Shown in pieces: positions 47,698 to 60,539 of a DNA stretch of 64,000 nt (position 1 is the stretch's first letter; the number at the start of each line of letters is the position of its first letter). Source of the DNA: Saxidomus purpurata (Eukaryota; Mollusca; Bivalvia; Venerida; Veneridae); contig JAFMSR010000015.1 of assembly GCA_022818135.1 (NCBI GenBank), positions 20,509,550-20,573,549 of the forward strand. Direction: 5' to 3'. The notes beneath the pieces are model-generated. The model was not told the DNA's origin. It saw nothing but the letters and a program-made list of their open reading frames with translations, and did no database searches. A program made the position numbers and the translations under genes.

Positions 47698-49869
47698 CTG
47701 AAAATAAAGTAAGGCAATATACACAAATGCACATAAAATTAATCACTTATTCATCAGACGTTTAGTTATGTTTACAATTATGCAAATGCGGAATATTTCC
47801 GACAATTGTCTATGTCTGAAAATAAAGTAGTATGATAAAATAGTATGTCTATTAAATTTCATACACAAATCATAAGAATGCTATTCTTGTCTATAATTAA
47901 ACATTCTCAAAAGTCTTTCAAACAATATTCAATTTTTATGTAACACTTCCATGGTTAAGTTGATACCACATTACGTATAAACGGAGAGAAGATAATAGTG
48001 CATTACATGTAAGTGCCCCTAGAACTGATGTCGAATTAAATAACTTCTCAAAGTTCAAGCTGTACATTCCAGTTATTATCGTTAAAAGCAGCAATTTAAA
48101 TTACATGTATCTTGCAGAACTGTTAAACACTTGTGAAGTTGTTGGTGTACAATTTATGGGTGGACAGCGATTTATTATTATCTATGATTTATTTTTTGTG
48201 CTTAAATGAAGCATTTTTCTATTAAGTTTTTTTTTTGAAAATTTATTTTTTTGTTATTTTACTTTCATGAACACATTATTTATGTTTGGAGAATATAATC
48301 TGTTAGATGTACAGAGTGTCTTATGTTAACATTTCAAAATCCACTTGCTGAAATTAACTTCGGACGATGTCTTTTCTTTCTCTGTTTTGTTGGGAGGTGG
48401 AGGGATCTCAGAAAGGACGCTTTTAAATGACCATTTAATGCAAAGTTGACAACAGTATAATTGTAATATTGTATCCTGTGCCAATAACACTTGTTATACA
48501 ACGACTCTGACTGTTATTATAATATTGAATACAGATTCCAACAAAAAAAGAAAAATGTGGTGGGATTTAAGAAAATATTTTCGAGAAAAGCTACAAGACA
48601 AAAAGGGAGTTTACAGTAAGACATATTAAAAATGTCTCCGCGACAGAGATTTTGATTGCAACTTGTTACTGAACATTATTAAGATGAAATTTAGAAATAT
48701 TGTGATTATTACAGTTATTAATAATTGCTAACGCTAACCCTTTAAACTGCAAGTAGTTGCGTACAATGACCTAGAATTGTGACCTAGACAAATTTGTGTC
48801 TTCAGAATAGTCCCGGGACATTCTCTTTAAAGAGTAAAATACAAATGAAATTGTGAATTATTGAAGATTTTTTACATCAAATTAAGGCACTGGAATCTAG
48901 TTTAAAATTTTGCTAACTCATTGTTATTCTAGCCATTACAGATGGAATGATAATAGTTTTGCAAACTATTCGAGGAATTTCTGAAATCACGTTTTCATTC
49001 TGAAACTGGCTAAATGTGGACAGTGGGCGTACCGTAGAAAGAGTGCAGAAAAAATAACGGATTAAGGATGCAATATCAAAGAAAAATAATAATTCGAAGG
49101 CCAGTACATATATTAAAATGTGTTACAAAAATGAAGATTGACAAGCAATGTTTTCTCAAATTTCTTGAAACTATAAATTTGTTTTCGACGGTATATACTA
49201 GAAACTTAAAAAGACCTGGGTAGCCTTTTCTGTGAATTTGCTGAAAACAGTATGTAAACATAGCTCTAATATACATTTTTGGATGGGTCTTTTCAAACTC
49301 TAAACAAATAAAACAAAACCAATTATGGTCCTTTTTACAATAAGAAATAGGACAATACATATAATGTAATGTCATACCTATCAGAATGTTTTGAAGAAGG
49401 CTTGCAGTTTTTCTTGCATACCCCCGGAGAAAGTACTGGCGGATCCCAGCACGCGGAGGGAATATATTAGCCTATACACTCCCTACAGAAAGTACATCGC
49501 GGGCTTACTTGACAGCATCCGAACTACTTTTAAATTAATGTATCCAATTCCTACCTGGAACACTTTATTTCGCTTTGCTCGGTTCCTCCTATCCCCCTAC
49601 TTTCCATCTGATCGGGACAGCCCAGTCCTCGACATCAGGTCATGTAAGATCCTCATAAGGATAGCCCCCGATACCAACATACTTTTATACAACATTCTTT
49701 GCTAGAGGGAACCGTCATTATACTTAGTGATATTGTTATCTTTTTGTAACCGTGAGCATCATCATTTGTTGTTGTTGGTTTTTGTTTGTTAAGAGATCGC
49801 AAATACTTTTCCAAAAATGTATAGGTTTACATATTTTCTACATACAATAAAAAGATAGAAATATTTACA
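47698..49869. other. Upstream receptor intron or intergenic; one GC-rich patch
   Basis: No TM1/TM2 exon was recognised on the - strand here. 49387-49705 is distinctly GC-richer and carries a 104-codon + strand frame (49391-49705) rich in Arg, Pro, Ser and Tyr, with no family resemblance I can name. It could be an exon, a retroposed fragment or chance. Confidence 0.35.
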
Positions 49870-50165
49870 GATTGTGAATGAAAAACTGGCTTTCGTCAGG
49901 CGCTACCTTAATTAACTCTATTTGGTAGATTCGCAAATAAGATAAAATAAGATTACAATAAATTATATAAAACTGTTTAAAGATTTTGGTGAATGAAAAC
50001 CTACCTTTCGTCAGGCTCTATCTTAATCAACTCTATTTGGTAGATTCGCAAATAAGATAATATAAGATTACAATAAATAATATAAAACTGTTCAAAGATT
50101 TTGGTGAATGAAAACCTACCTTTTGTCAGGCGGTATCTTGATTAATTCTATTTGGTAGATTCGGA
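49870..50165. repeat. 115-bp tandem repeat, about 2.6 copies
   Basis: GTCAGGC at 49895, 50010 and 50125 anchors three units sharing GAATGAAAACCTACCTTTCG, CTCTATTTGGTAGATTCGCA and AATAAGATTACAATAAAT words. The third unit is cut short after GATTCG. Confidence 0.85.
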
Positions 50166-53100
50166 CAGTACATAATGTTGTAGCCGTGCAAGAATCAGAA
50201 ATAAAGCCGTTCAGAAAGGACTTGATTGAATGTAATAATTACTGCAGGATGCATATATTGTGTTTGTATATAATAAAGCCAAACACGTTTGCATTTAATT
50301 TTTTAACAGAAAACTAAACTGAAAACGTAAAGACCCTGAGGTAAAATTTCATAATTTTGATCGGGATTTATTGAACTTGTATCATAGTTTTGTGATAAAT
50401 TTACTTTATAGGAAACTAATGTATCTGTAATACCTTGCTTTGTGCATAGGGGTGGAGCTTAAAACTGTATCCTATGTGAAATAGATCATAGTTTCAACAG
50501 AATAGTATAAAAATTTGGCCGTGATTTAAATCAGAACTGTTTGCTCGAACAATACTGTTTTTATTCGCTGGCTACGCCTCCTCGAAATAACGTAATTATT
50601 CTCGCGAACAGTACTCTTAGTGTCTGTTTCCCATACAATATTCTTATTTACTTTACAATAGCTGCACTGTTTTTTGTCAAGTGGAAATAAATTACACTGT
50701 CTGCTGGTTTATGTGGGCTTAACTTGCAAAATGTATTTAGACTCATTGCTTCGAAAGAGCGAACTTGACAGCAGAATCTGAATGTATCTTTTTATTTCGT
50801 GACATTGCTATACTTTTTATTGGCTATGCCTTAAGTGAAAATGTCATTTGTTTGGTGTTCACGCCTCGAGTGAAAATGTCATTTGTTTGGGGTTCACGCG
50901 TAAAATAAAATTGATATTTCACTGAAACAAACAAATACCTTCTATATCTTTCACCAGTAAATGCGCGGATATATTATCTCATAGGTGAGAAAGTATTTCT
51001 TATTCCCAACTGAGAACCCCAGACTGATTACTACCATCATTACTGAAAATGCAACAAAAATAGTTCAAAATACTTTGATTATTTCAGATAAAAGTATTCA
51101 AGAAGTTACATCTATCATCAGTTCATCAGATATAGGTCTAATTGATTTTTTTTATAAAAATAATAATGTAATCTCGGGCTGACCTAAGTGCAAATTTGTC
51201 ACAAGTTAATTCATTTGTGAATAATGAGCGATTGTAGAGGTAGTTTTCCACTTTTTATAGGTGACTTATAGGTTTCAGACCATGATCATACAAAATTAAT
51301 GCTAAGAAAGTACTGTAAAAATTGGATGGTGGTGAAAAAAAAAATGAAAATCAACTTTTTCTCAAATTTTGATTCAAAATTGCTATAGTTCGATCGAAAA
51401 TGATCTTACTATGAAAATGAATACCCACAACACTATTTTTGTTTCAAAAACAAATATTTTACAGCAATTTGTCGATTTAACGTAAAATTCTATCACCGGT
51501 AAATAAGGGAAAATATGTATCTCATAGGTGAGAAATTGGATAAAGCTAAGTATTTTAGCGCAATTAATCACTCACTGTCAATCACGTGTATGATACTTTT
51601 GTATGGAGGACGAGCTGGAGATTCTGGGGATTTTTGTTTAGAATTATGGTTAAAAAGTAGTTCGGCAAAAACAGTGAAAATAAAAATGGCAATCCACTGT
51701 TTCAAAACTGTGGATTATCACTTTCATGTCACTGAGAAAACTCTAATTACCTGGAAAACATAAAATAAAACCTTATCCTTCACCGCTTATCTCTCATCGC
51801 TGCCGGACTATTTTTACGTAAATTATAAGCAGCCATTACATCACATAACATTAAAATCGAAAATTGACTTTAATTGTTTTATGTTTGAATTAAACATAGC
51901 GTTGTGGTTATTCATTTCCTTGGTTAAATCATTCTCTATCCATCTACAGCAGTTTTAATGTACAATGAAAAAAGTTGATTTTCATTTTTTAATCCTGATC
52001 CTGTATTTAGACTTATTTCTTCTTACATCTGTGAAAATGAGATTAAAACGGCGAGAAAAAATCTACCATGTCCCGTGAGTTGTGGATAAGAAAATCCCAC
52101 CATCGGGTTGAGAAACGTACAAAAACAAACTCGACAGAGCCTCGTTTTTGGGACGTATCTCAACCCTCGGATGGGATTTTCCTATCCACAGTTCATGAAT
52201 ACGGTAGACACTTTATATTAAAATTTATCTGTCTGGAAACGACAAACTTCACTCTTTTGCTTTAATCCTTTAGACAGGATTGTGCTTATCATCACGAAAG
52301 CAAATGAGACAACCCTGCACTACTTTGTGTACAGCGTTCGCGCTAAAAACCTGCCGCTAGGTGTCTCTGGTGATCAAATTCCAGACAAATTTTCTCTGTC
52401 GGATTAAAATAAAGCTGCCATCAGGCTCTCTCCAAGAATGTGGAAGGTCGTAATAAATATAAATGATTTTAGAACATGTGACCTTTTCCTTTTTTAACCG
52501 ATTCAAAATATTGCACATTGTATATTGTGCAATGATTAATATGAAAACAATTGTTTGGAAATGAAAATGTGTTTAACTTAACCGTTCTTTTTAGATATGT
52601 ATCTTTATTATAACACATCCAGATGAAACTGAGTTTGGTTTTCAAAGATATTCTGGGTTAATTTACTGAGAAATTAAAAAGACTTTTAAGTGTATATGTT
52701 AACTAAATCTATGTAAAAACGTACGAAGATACTATTTTTTTATAATTTATTTTCAATTGTACATGTACAGCAATTAGATGAGATATTGTGTATCACATCT
52801 CAACAATAGATTATATTCTACTATGAGTGATGAGTGGAATACCCTTTTAAACTCTTATCCTGCTGCATTTCTACAATGGACTGATTCCATTACCCTTAGA
52901 TGTTCGAGATAGACTTTATTAGAGTTTTACTTTATTAGAGTTTTACTTTATTAGAGTTTTACTATATACAAAGCATGCAGTGCAGATCATGATCGGACTG
53001 TATGTATGTCATGGTCAATCATAATTTGAATTGAAGGACAGAAGCGTTTCTCAATAGCAGGATAAGAGTTAATTATATAATATAACTTAAAATTCTTTTA

Positions 53101-53474
53101 CTATAAACTCAATCTATGTACATCTAATTCCAGAAATAGTTCATCAATGTAGAGAATATTCAAATATCGTTGTGTGTAAATCTGTACTAAAAATTTTTTT
53201 GCCATACACTTTTTTAATGGAATAGAAACTATAGAAGAAGAAAAAATAGGAAAAAAAATATGACCAATTAAAAGGCAAGGTTGGTTAGTGTGAAACAAGT
53301 TTGTCCTTACAAGGAAAGAAAAAAAATCAATCTCTTAAAATAAGAAACTAAATTCAGCATATTCTCTAAGGTGGAAAATGGATAGAGACTAAGGAGAGAA
53401 AAAAAAACAACAACATATATTACAGACCAACGATAACCAGAGACCACCTATACCTGACCATTAAAGTCTGTGTA
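50166..53474. other. Intergenic / intron with minor repeats
   Basis: 50820-50905 holds a 38-bp duplication (GTGAAAATGTCATTTGTTTG twice). ATCTCATAGGTGAGAAA with related flanks occurs at 50972 and 51517. 52081-52190 is a long hairpin (separate entry). 52912-52966 has TTTATTAGAGTTTTAC three times. The LINE 3' UTR probably begins just below 53475. No gene is supported. Confidence 0.4.
52081..52190. repeat. Imperfect 38-bp-stem hairpin
   Basis: TGTGGATAAGAAAATCCCAC continuing to GGGTTGAGAAACGT at 52081-52118 pairs with the complement at 52153-52190, with a few bulges and a 34-bp loop that itself contains complementary AAAAAC/GTTTTT. Either a small foldback MITE or a hairpin RNA precursor. Confidence 0.65.
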
Positions 53475-53777
53475 TTACTGACTACTGGAAAGTGCCGCAA
53501 ACATACCCCAGGTTCTTTCATATTGATCAAGTCTTTGCTTTTTAACAGCATTGAACTTTTCAATTTGAAACAATAAAGCAATTTTTTTCTTGAGTGTAGC
53601 TATATTAAGTAGGACTGAGTTCATCTGGCACTGATATATATAATATTTTGCAGCTGGTATTACATTGTTTATGACTACATGAAGGTCAGTACATCCAAAT
53701 ATAATCATCTGTTTATTGAGAGATACATTGACAAATGGGCAAACTTGATTTATCCATGTTTCTAGATTGTGCCAAAA

Positions 53778-53863
53778 TGCACTTCTGGGTGCTGTGGGGC
53801 TCGTTTTGGGGAGGCTGCGTTTTTGGTACGTGGCATTCCCTGTTTGATATTATTTTTGTTTTT
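53778..53863 (+). mobile_element. Minimal Penelope-like 3' tail (copy 3), in LINE ORF2
   Basis: Only the last 86 bp of the tail: it starts TGCACTTCTGGGTGCTG and ends in TTTGATATTATTTTTGTTTTT without any microsatellite. It interrupts the LINE C-terminal domain between ...FWECRE and FWHNLETWIN and shifts the frame. The truncation point just inside the microsatellite boundary shows that the 85-bp block, not the CA run, is the constant 3' part. Confidence 0.75.
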
Positions 53864-55345
53864 ACCTTCTCTACATTCCCAGAATAAATGAACCAATGTT
53901 TCAGCATTTGAATCACAAAGAGAACGTAAGTCACAATTTTTTAACCCCATTTTCTTCAACAAATAATTTGTACCAAGAATTCTATGTATGATTTTATATT
54001 GAAACCACTGAAGTTTTGTATCTCTGGTTATCTTAAAAACCATACTACTATACTTGTTCCAAAGAGGAAGAGTTGTATTTAGACTTGTTTCCCATTTGGT
54101 TTTACATTTTGGATAAACCTTACTCAGCGCAAAATTATCATAAATTTGTCTGCATCGTTTTACATTTGACATGATCATATGTGTAGTTAAGTTAATGTAA
54201 ATAGGATTGGGTAGCTTAATTGCTTTGTGTACAATATTCAATTCTTATGGACTGTATTATGCTTTGATACTGTAAGAAATTAGTATTTACATTATATATT
54301 TCTTTGAAAATTTGAAAAGAATATAGAGACCCATTGTTGTTAATAAAATCTTTGACAGAGTTAACTCCCTTGTCAATATAGTTTGAATAACAGAATGGTT
54401 CTCCTCCAATTCTGAAACACTCATTATGCCAAACTGGTAAACACAGGAATTCTTCCCATTTACTCAGGCTTTTACATTTAGAAAAGCTTATGAAATTCTT
54501 CCAAACCCCCTTCCAGAAATCATTTTTCACTTTATCTAAATGCTTTACAATAAAATTGCAACCAAATGATTGAAAATTTTGTATAAACGGGCAAATTTCT
54601 TTTACTAACATATAATATTTCAAATCAGGGTTACTTAATCTTCCAACCCATGTGATTTGTAGTGACTGAATGAATTTCTCAATATCCAGCATTCTCAAGC
54701 CACCCCAAAAGTAATCTTGTGAAATTACTTTTCTTATGACTTTATCTGGTCCACTATCCAAAGAAACTTATAACATAAATTATTTAACTCTTTTATGATT
54801 TTTGCCCTAGGAAATGGTAGTGTTAAAAATAAATGTACTAATTTTGCCATTGCCATTGATTTAATAATAGTAATTTTTCCAGTGGGAGTTAGTATTCTTT
54901 GATTCCATACTATAAAATAGACGCTTTATTTCTTCTATTTTGCTTGAATAGTTTAATTCTTCCATTCTATTAAGCTCTACTGAAAAATGTATTCCTAGTA
55001 GACTAAATTTTTCTTCTTCCCATGTTATACCCAAGTCTGGACACATTATAATTCCACAACCCTTTCTAGATCCAATCCAAATGGCCTTTGTTTTTTCTAC
55101 ATTTATTCTCAGTCCTGAAATTTCCCCATAAAATTTTAAAATTTGAATGTTTTTTTCCGAGTGATTTTTCTGATCCATTTAGCATTAGTGTTGTATCATC
55201 CGCATACTGTGATATTAAATGCTCAATACCATTTATTTTGATTCCGTTTATGTCTTTATCTTTTTTTATTAAAAGAGCTAGAATTTCTGCACAAAGAATG
55301 AACAGGTAGGGAGACAGTGGGTCAGGTCACCTTGTCTACATCCCC

Positions 55346-55347
55346 CC

Positions 55348-55384
<37 letters not shown>

Positions 55385-55426
55385 CCCCCCAAAAAACCCC
55401 CCCCCCCCCAAAACCCCCCACGCCCC
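55346..55426. other. A/C homopolymer block inside the LINE RT
   Basis: 31 As, then alternating runs of C and A, interrupt the RT frame between SDWFCIT and GCRQGD, where the family normally continues directly. There is no target duplication and no other element. A sequencing or consensus artefact is the simplest explanation. Confidence 0.6.
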
Positions 55427-55941
55427 ATGTAATACAAAACCAGTCAGACATATGACTATTGATAATTACACTTGATTGAATATTATTATAAAACGGTTTA
55501 ATCCATTTTATTATATCATCCCCGATATTGAGAATATTCATAACTTTATACATGAAAGACCAAGAAATAGAATCAAAAGCAGTTTTAAAATCAATCAGTA
55601 ATAGCATTGCTGGAACATCATTGTGTTCTGTATAAGTCATTATATTATATACAAGTCTTGTATTAATTCCTATAAATCTACCTGCTAAAAACATTTTGAT
55701 CTTCACTAATTATATGATTTAAAGCTTTTTTTAAATCTATTTGCTATACTGGCTGAGGCAATTTTGTATGAAACATTTAAAAGTGAGATGGGTCTCCAAT
55801 TTTTAAGAAGCAGTTTATCTTTGTCACCCTTTGGAATACAAGTAATTATTCCTTGCTTTTGTGTATTGGACAATTCCCCAATATCAAATGCATAGTTTAT
55901 AGACCTAAGTAAGAAGATGCCAATATCTCAACAGAAAAATT

Positions 55942-57078
55942 AACAAGAGGGCCAAGATGGCCCTATATCGCTCACCTTGGTACAAGTCCACTTGCCTGGT
56001 GGAAGATCACTAGATAATGTTATATACCAAATAAGTTTTCCTATATACACCTTTGTAAAACAAATGATCCCCCCCGGGCAAGGTCAATTTTGACCCCAGG
56101 GGCATAATTTGAACAAACTTTGAAGGGCAATGCTACATGCCAATTATCTGTGCTCTAGGCCTTGTGGTTTCAGAGAAAAAGATTTTTAAAGTTTTCCCTA
56201 TATAAGCCGATGTGAAACTAAGTGACCCCCGGTGCGGGGTCAATTTTGACCCGGGGTCTAATTTGAACAAACTTAGGGAGGTACACTAGCCAATGCTACA
56301 TGCCAAATATCTAAGCTCTAGGCCTTGTGGTTTCAAAGAAGAAGATTTTTAAAGTTTTTACTATATAAGTCTATGTAAAACTAAGTGACCCCCCGTGCGG
56401 GGTCAATTTTGATCCGAGGGTCATAATTTGAACAATCTTCGTAGAGGTCTACTAGCCAATGCTACATGCCAAATATCTAAGCTCTAGGCTTTGTGGTTTC
56501 AGAGAAGAAGATTTTAAAAGTTTTTCCTACATAAGCCTATGTAAAACTAAGTGACCCCCAGTGCGGGGTCAATTTTGATCCGGGGCTCATAATTTGAACA
56601 ATCTTGGTAGAGGTCCACTAGCCAATGCTACATGCCAAATATCTAAGCTCTAGGCTTTGTGGTTTCAGAGAAGAAGATTTTTAAAGTGTTTCCTATATAT
56701 TCCTATGCAAAACTAAGTGCCCACCCGCGCGGGGTCAATTTTGACCCGGGGGTCATAATTTGAACAATCTTGGTAGAGGTCCACTAGACAATGCTACATG
56801 CCAATTATCTAAGCTCTAGGCTTTGTGGTTTCAGAGTAGAAGATTTTTAAAAATTTTCCTATTTGTTGCCATAGCAACCAGAGTTCTGCATGGAATGGAA
56901 TTCTTTGAACAATTTTGGTAGAGCTTCATGCAAGGAACATTCCTGCATAGTTTTATCAACATTGGCCTAGAGGTTTCAGAGGAGATGTCATTTGAATCAA
57001 AATGTTGACGGACGACGGACGACGGACGACGGACAATCATTGATCAGAAAAGCTCACCCTGGCGTAGCCAGGTGAGCT
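55942..57078 (+). mobile_element. Helitron-like non-autonomous element with 165-bp tandem core
   Basis: Starts AACAAGAGGGCCAAGATGGC then CCTATATCGCTCACCTTGG. The core has about five units of 163-166 bp anchored by AAGTGACCCC, GCGGGGTCAATTTTGA, GCTACATGCCAAATATCTAA and TTGTGGTTTCAGAGAAGAAG. The end has (GACGGAC)n at 57008-57032 and a hairpin AGCTCACC...GGTGAGCT followed by AAAA. Subterminal GCTCACC and GGTGAGC are inverted. No protein frame. It interrupts LINE ORF2 just after SPGSSGFT. Helentron-like by architecture (inference). Confidence 0.7.
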
Positions 57079-58527
57079 AAAAAAATGATGCAGTGAAACC
57101 GCTACTACCAGGTGAAGAGTTGTTAGACATGTTTTTCAAACTAGATAAGATTTCTTCAAGTGTCAGTTTCCCTTCTTCAGATTCTTTCTGAAGCTCTGTA
57201 AGTTTTCTAAGTTTACTGTTTTCTAATAATGGGTTTAAATCTTCATCTCTAGTCTCCCTTAAACGATACAATGATTTGAAATGGTACATTGTTTCCGATA
57301 GTATTTTGTCCTGATCTTTTAATAATTGACCTGTTTTTGAATAGAAGCTATTCATAGACTTTGAAACAAAATTTCTATTTTCAAGGTTACAAAATATTTA
57401 GACGGTCTTTCTCCTTCTAAAACCCATTTGGCACGTGACCTTATAAGTGACCCTTCTAGTTTTTTCTTTCTAATATTTTTCAATTCAGTTTTCTTATTTT
57501 CTAGTATTTGAATATTTGTTGGAGAGTTCAAATGTTCCAAATGCTCTATATATTTAACTAAGTCATGCTCTTTAGTGTTCTCCATTTTTTTCTTATATGA
57601 AGCATATGCAATACTTTTACCTCTAATTTCCATTAATATAATTTCAAAAAAGAGTTGATCATTTATTTTTAATTGTATGTCTCTATTGAGAATATTGCCT
57701 TCCATTATTTCTGATTTTCTATACGGTACTGAAGTATAACATCTTTTATTAAATGTTTTATTTCTGTCACATACTGGGGATCCTTCAACAAAGAGTTATT
57801 AAATTTCTAGTATGATCTACCCTTCTGGGATGTTCCTAGCTTTAAACTCAAAGTAATAAGAGAATGATCTGTCCGGTAACCGGGTAGAATAGAAACATAT
57901 TCAATATATGTATACAGTGTTTCTGAAAATAGGAAAAAGTCTAGCCTAGCTTTTTAATAGGATTTTTTTTAAACCAAGTGTACTGTTTTTTCTCCAAGTT
58001 GTGTTCTCTCCAACAGTCAATTAAATCACATTCATGTATCATTTGTATTACTTTATATTGACATAATTATTTTTATCTTTATGAGGGTCTATTACAAGGT
58101 TAAAGTCACCGACCAGGAGACATTCATTTTCAATGAAGGCCAGTTTTGCTATAATACTCTGATAAAAGTCTGGTTTATCTTGATTTGGCCCATATATATT
58201 AATTAAAGTAAGTTCTTTGCCATTCACTTAGCATTGAAACACAATCAGATTTCCTGATTCATCTTTTTCAATACTTTTAAACTTAAAATCAAAATTATTG
58301 TTAATTAAGATTGCCACTCCTCTCGACTGTGAGCTAAAGTTATTAAAATAACATTCATATCCCCACTGACTTCTAATATATTTAACTTGTTTGTCTATAG
58401 AATGAGTATCTTGTATACAGTATATGTTAAAGATTTCTCTGCGAAGATAATCAAAAACATCTTTACGCTTCCCACTGTCTCCCAGGCCTTGAACATTCAT
58501 GGATGCAACAATAAAACTATCTGTCAT

Positions 58528-59655
58528 ATTTCATTATACATATAATAAAGAACCTGTGTCTGCACGCCCTCTCTCAGAATTGTGTATGTAAGTGCAGCGC
58601 ATCGGTCTCGTGGTCCCTAATACTAAAAAATATGCTTGCAGAAAAAAACATAGTTTCAAACATCATGGTGGTAAGTTAAATATACTGAACTAAAATCCAT
58701 GTAAACAACTATTTTTCTTCCCAAAACACGCTTTACAAAAAATTGTATACATATCATTATAAAACTTTTCACTTACATCCATGTTATGGGTGAACTTCTT
58801 AATGTATAACCCAGAATAACTAAACCAGTATGTCTACAATATGTCGCGTGCTGAACAGTAAAAATTCAAAGAAAAAAGTACAGGTATAACAGGGGTAGCT
58901 ATAGCAAAACAAAACAAAATAATATAAACAGGGAATGCCACTACCAAAAACGCAGCCTCCCAAAACGAGCCCACAGCCCCGAAGTGACCGCCCAACGCAC
59001 GCACCCACCCCCCACACAAGGCTTAGCGGAAAGATGGAGCATATGAATTATAACTTTACGCATCAATATAATCAGATTGCACATCAATATATTATTTATT
59101 TATTTATTATCTCAAAATTACTGTTTGACTTCTAAGTTCAGTTTTTACCCCTCCGGAATGCTTACATTAAACTTAATGCTTTGAACCATAACTCCATGAG
59201 ACAAGAAATAAGGGGCACATGTCTTATCTATACATCCTTACTATACTTACTAAAATGATAAAAAGGACGGGACTCAGGACAAATACACTTGTGTTTACGA
59301 AAGCCATGCCACACAGTCGCTTATGTCACGAACTAAACTGGCAACAAGAGAAAAACATGTGTTGTTGGGAGAATACGAGTGTCAATTTAACTCTGTGTCT
59401 TTTTCACTACTCGATGAGTTAGAAAAGTCTATCGTGGGTAAATTTTACAAAAATACTGGTAATATTAACTCCCGATACAAAAATAAAACGACTAACATTT
59501 AAGAAAGGTATATTATGCCAATGTAAAAAACCTTGAAACTGTTATACATATTTATAATATAGTCGCTTATACCATATATCAAACTACTGACGAACGTTAT
59601 AGAAATACCCAAACAAACAAAAGCACTTGTAGTTAGGAGAATAAGAACTTATATG
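58528..59655 (-). other. LINE ORF1-ORF2 spacer
   Basis: About 1.1 kb including the Penelope tail at 58905-59020. About 59315-59410 and 59560-59680 share AGTCGCTTA, GGAGAAT and CTCTGTGTCTTTTTCA words, an imperfect duplication about 250 bp apart that touches the end of ORF1. Confidence 0.45.
58905..59020 (-). mobile_element. Degraded Penelope-like 3' tail (copy 4)
   Basis: AAAACAAAATAATATAAACA then GGGAATGCCACTACCAAAAA and CAGCCTCCCAAAACGAGCCC match the conserved block with several single-base deletions. The microsatellite is reduced to CGCACGCACCCACC. It is the most eroded of the five copies. Confidence 0.65.
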
Positions 59656-60105
59656 TCACTCTGTGTCTTTTTCATTGACTAACGACTTGGACAAGTCTGT
59701 CATAAGTGTGACCACTGTTTTTTTTACCATTTTCTAACAGGGCAATTATTTTGCCATTCATCGACCATGCATTTTTTACTTCGTCCCGCCCTGACAGCTC
59801 CTCTAACAGTTTGGCGTTTTTGATTGTCAGATCGTCTTTGATGACAATGCCTTTCCTTTTCAGGTTTTTCCTCACACCGGTCACCCTCTGTCTTATTGAG
59901 CGGCGCACGAATCTGACGATCATTGGTCTGTTTGCTTCTGTATCAAATTTCCCTAGTCGATGTGCTATGTCTATTTCGGATATGTTGACACTTAACTTTT
60001 ATTTAAGCATGTTGATCACCAATGTGGCGGATTGCTCTGCAGTTTCGCTTTTTTTGTATCTTCAAGGCCATAGATTCTGATATTGTTGACCCTAGAGTAT
60101 TGTTC
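59656..60105 (-). pseudogene. LINE ORF1 C-terminal half (RRM-like plus C-terminal domain)
   Basis: Reads EQYSRVNNIRIYGLED, then (after a one-base shift) AEQSATLVINML, an in-frame stop, VNISEIDIAHRLGKF, RPMIVRFVRRSIRQRV and GIVIKDDLTIKNAKLLEEL, then after an A-run slip TVVTLMTDLSKSLVNEKDTE and a stop at 59656. This is the RNA-binding RRM and C-terminal domain of L1-type ORF1p, the nucleic-acid chaperone that coats LINE RNA. Two frameshifts and a stop disable it. Confidence 0.75.
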
Positions 60106-60539
60106 AGGAGGTCAAGGTCGCTGTTGGTGTGAACGGACGTGGTTTTGTCCTGTTAAAAAAAACTGGTTCAAAAACACTTTCAACCTCGGTGATTTGCGGA
60201 AATTTTTGTAGTGATACGTTTAAAAGAAGTATTATGAGATAAAAGACTAAAAACTTCATCATGGTGGTGTATTACAACAGTAAATTCGATATCCGGGGAA
60301 AATAATAGGAATTCGCGCTACAATAGTCTTCAGTGTAACACGTGAAAACCGGTTTTTCGGACATACAGTTTTGCTGAAATGTACTGTCAATAGGATAAAA
60401 ATTGCAACAACACTCGTTTATGATTTTCTGTGACACTAAACACAGGACTATAAATCGCAGTAAGTTTCGATTTCTCAGCTTGTCCAACAGTCCCATCAAC
60501 TGTATTCAATCTACTGCAAATTAGATTCACTTATTCAAA
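60106..60539 (+). other. Inferred inverted LINE 5' UTR
   Basis: The 434 bp between the C-terminal half of ORF1 (- strand) and the start codon of its N-terminal half (+ strand) has no coding sequence. It is best read as LINE 5' UTR in the inverted segment. No internal promoter motif was recognised. Confidence 0.45.

Larger units (their letters stand above)
53475..58527 (-). pseudogene. LINE ORF2: APE endonuclease, RT and C-terminal domain, broken
   Basis: In - strand order: an APE-type endonuclease start (ASMNVQGLGDSGKRKDVFDY, YCIQDTH, SRGVAILINNN) at 58527-58228; linker segments (57705-57352, 57355-57077) ending SLKNMSNNSSPGSSGFT; RT at 55900-54860 with WRPISLLN, FLAGRFIG, LLLIDFKTAFDSISW (motif A), GCRQGD (motif B) and GLRINVEKTKAIW; then a C-terminal region with LHLFWEC-like and WINQVCPFVNVSLNKQMIIF ending at 53475. 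The motifs fit the L1/Tx1 clade. Multiple frameshifts and three insertions make it non-functional. The YADD region falls between frames near 55190. Confidence 0.8.
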
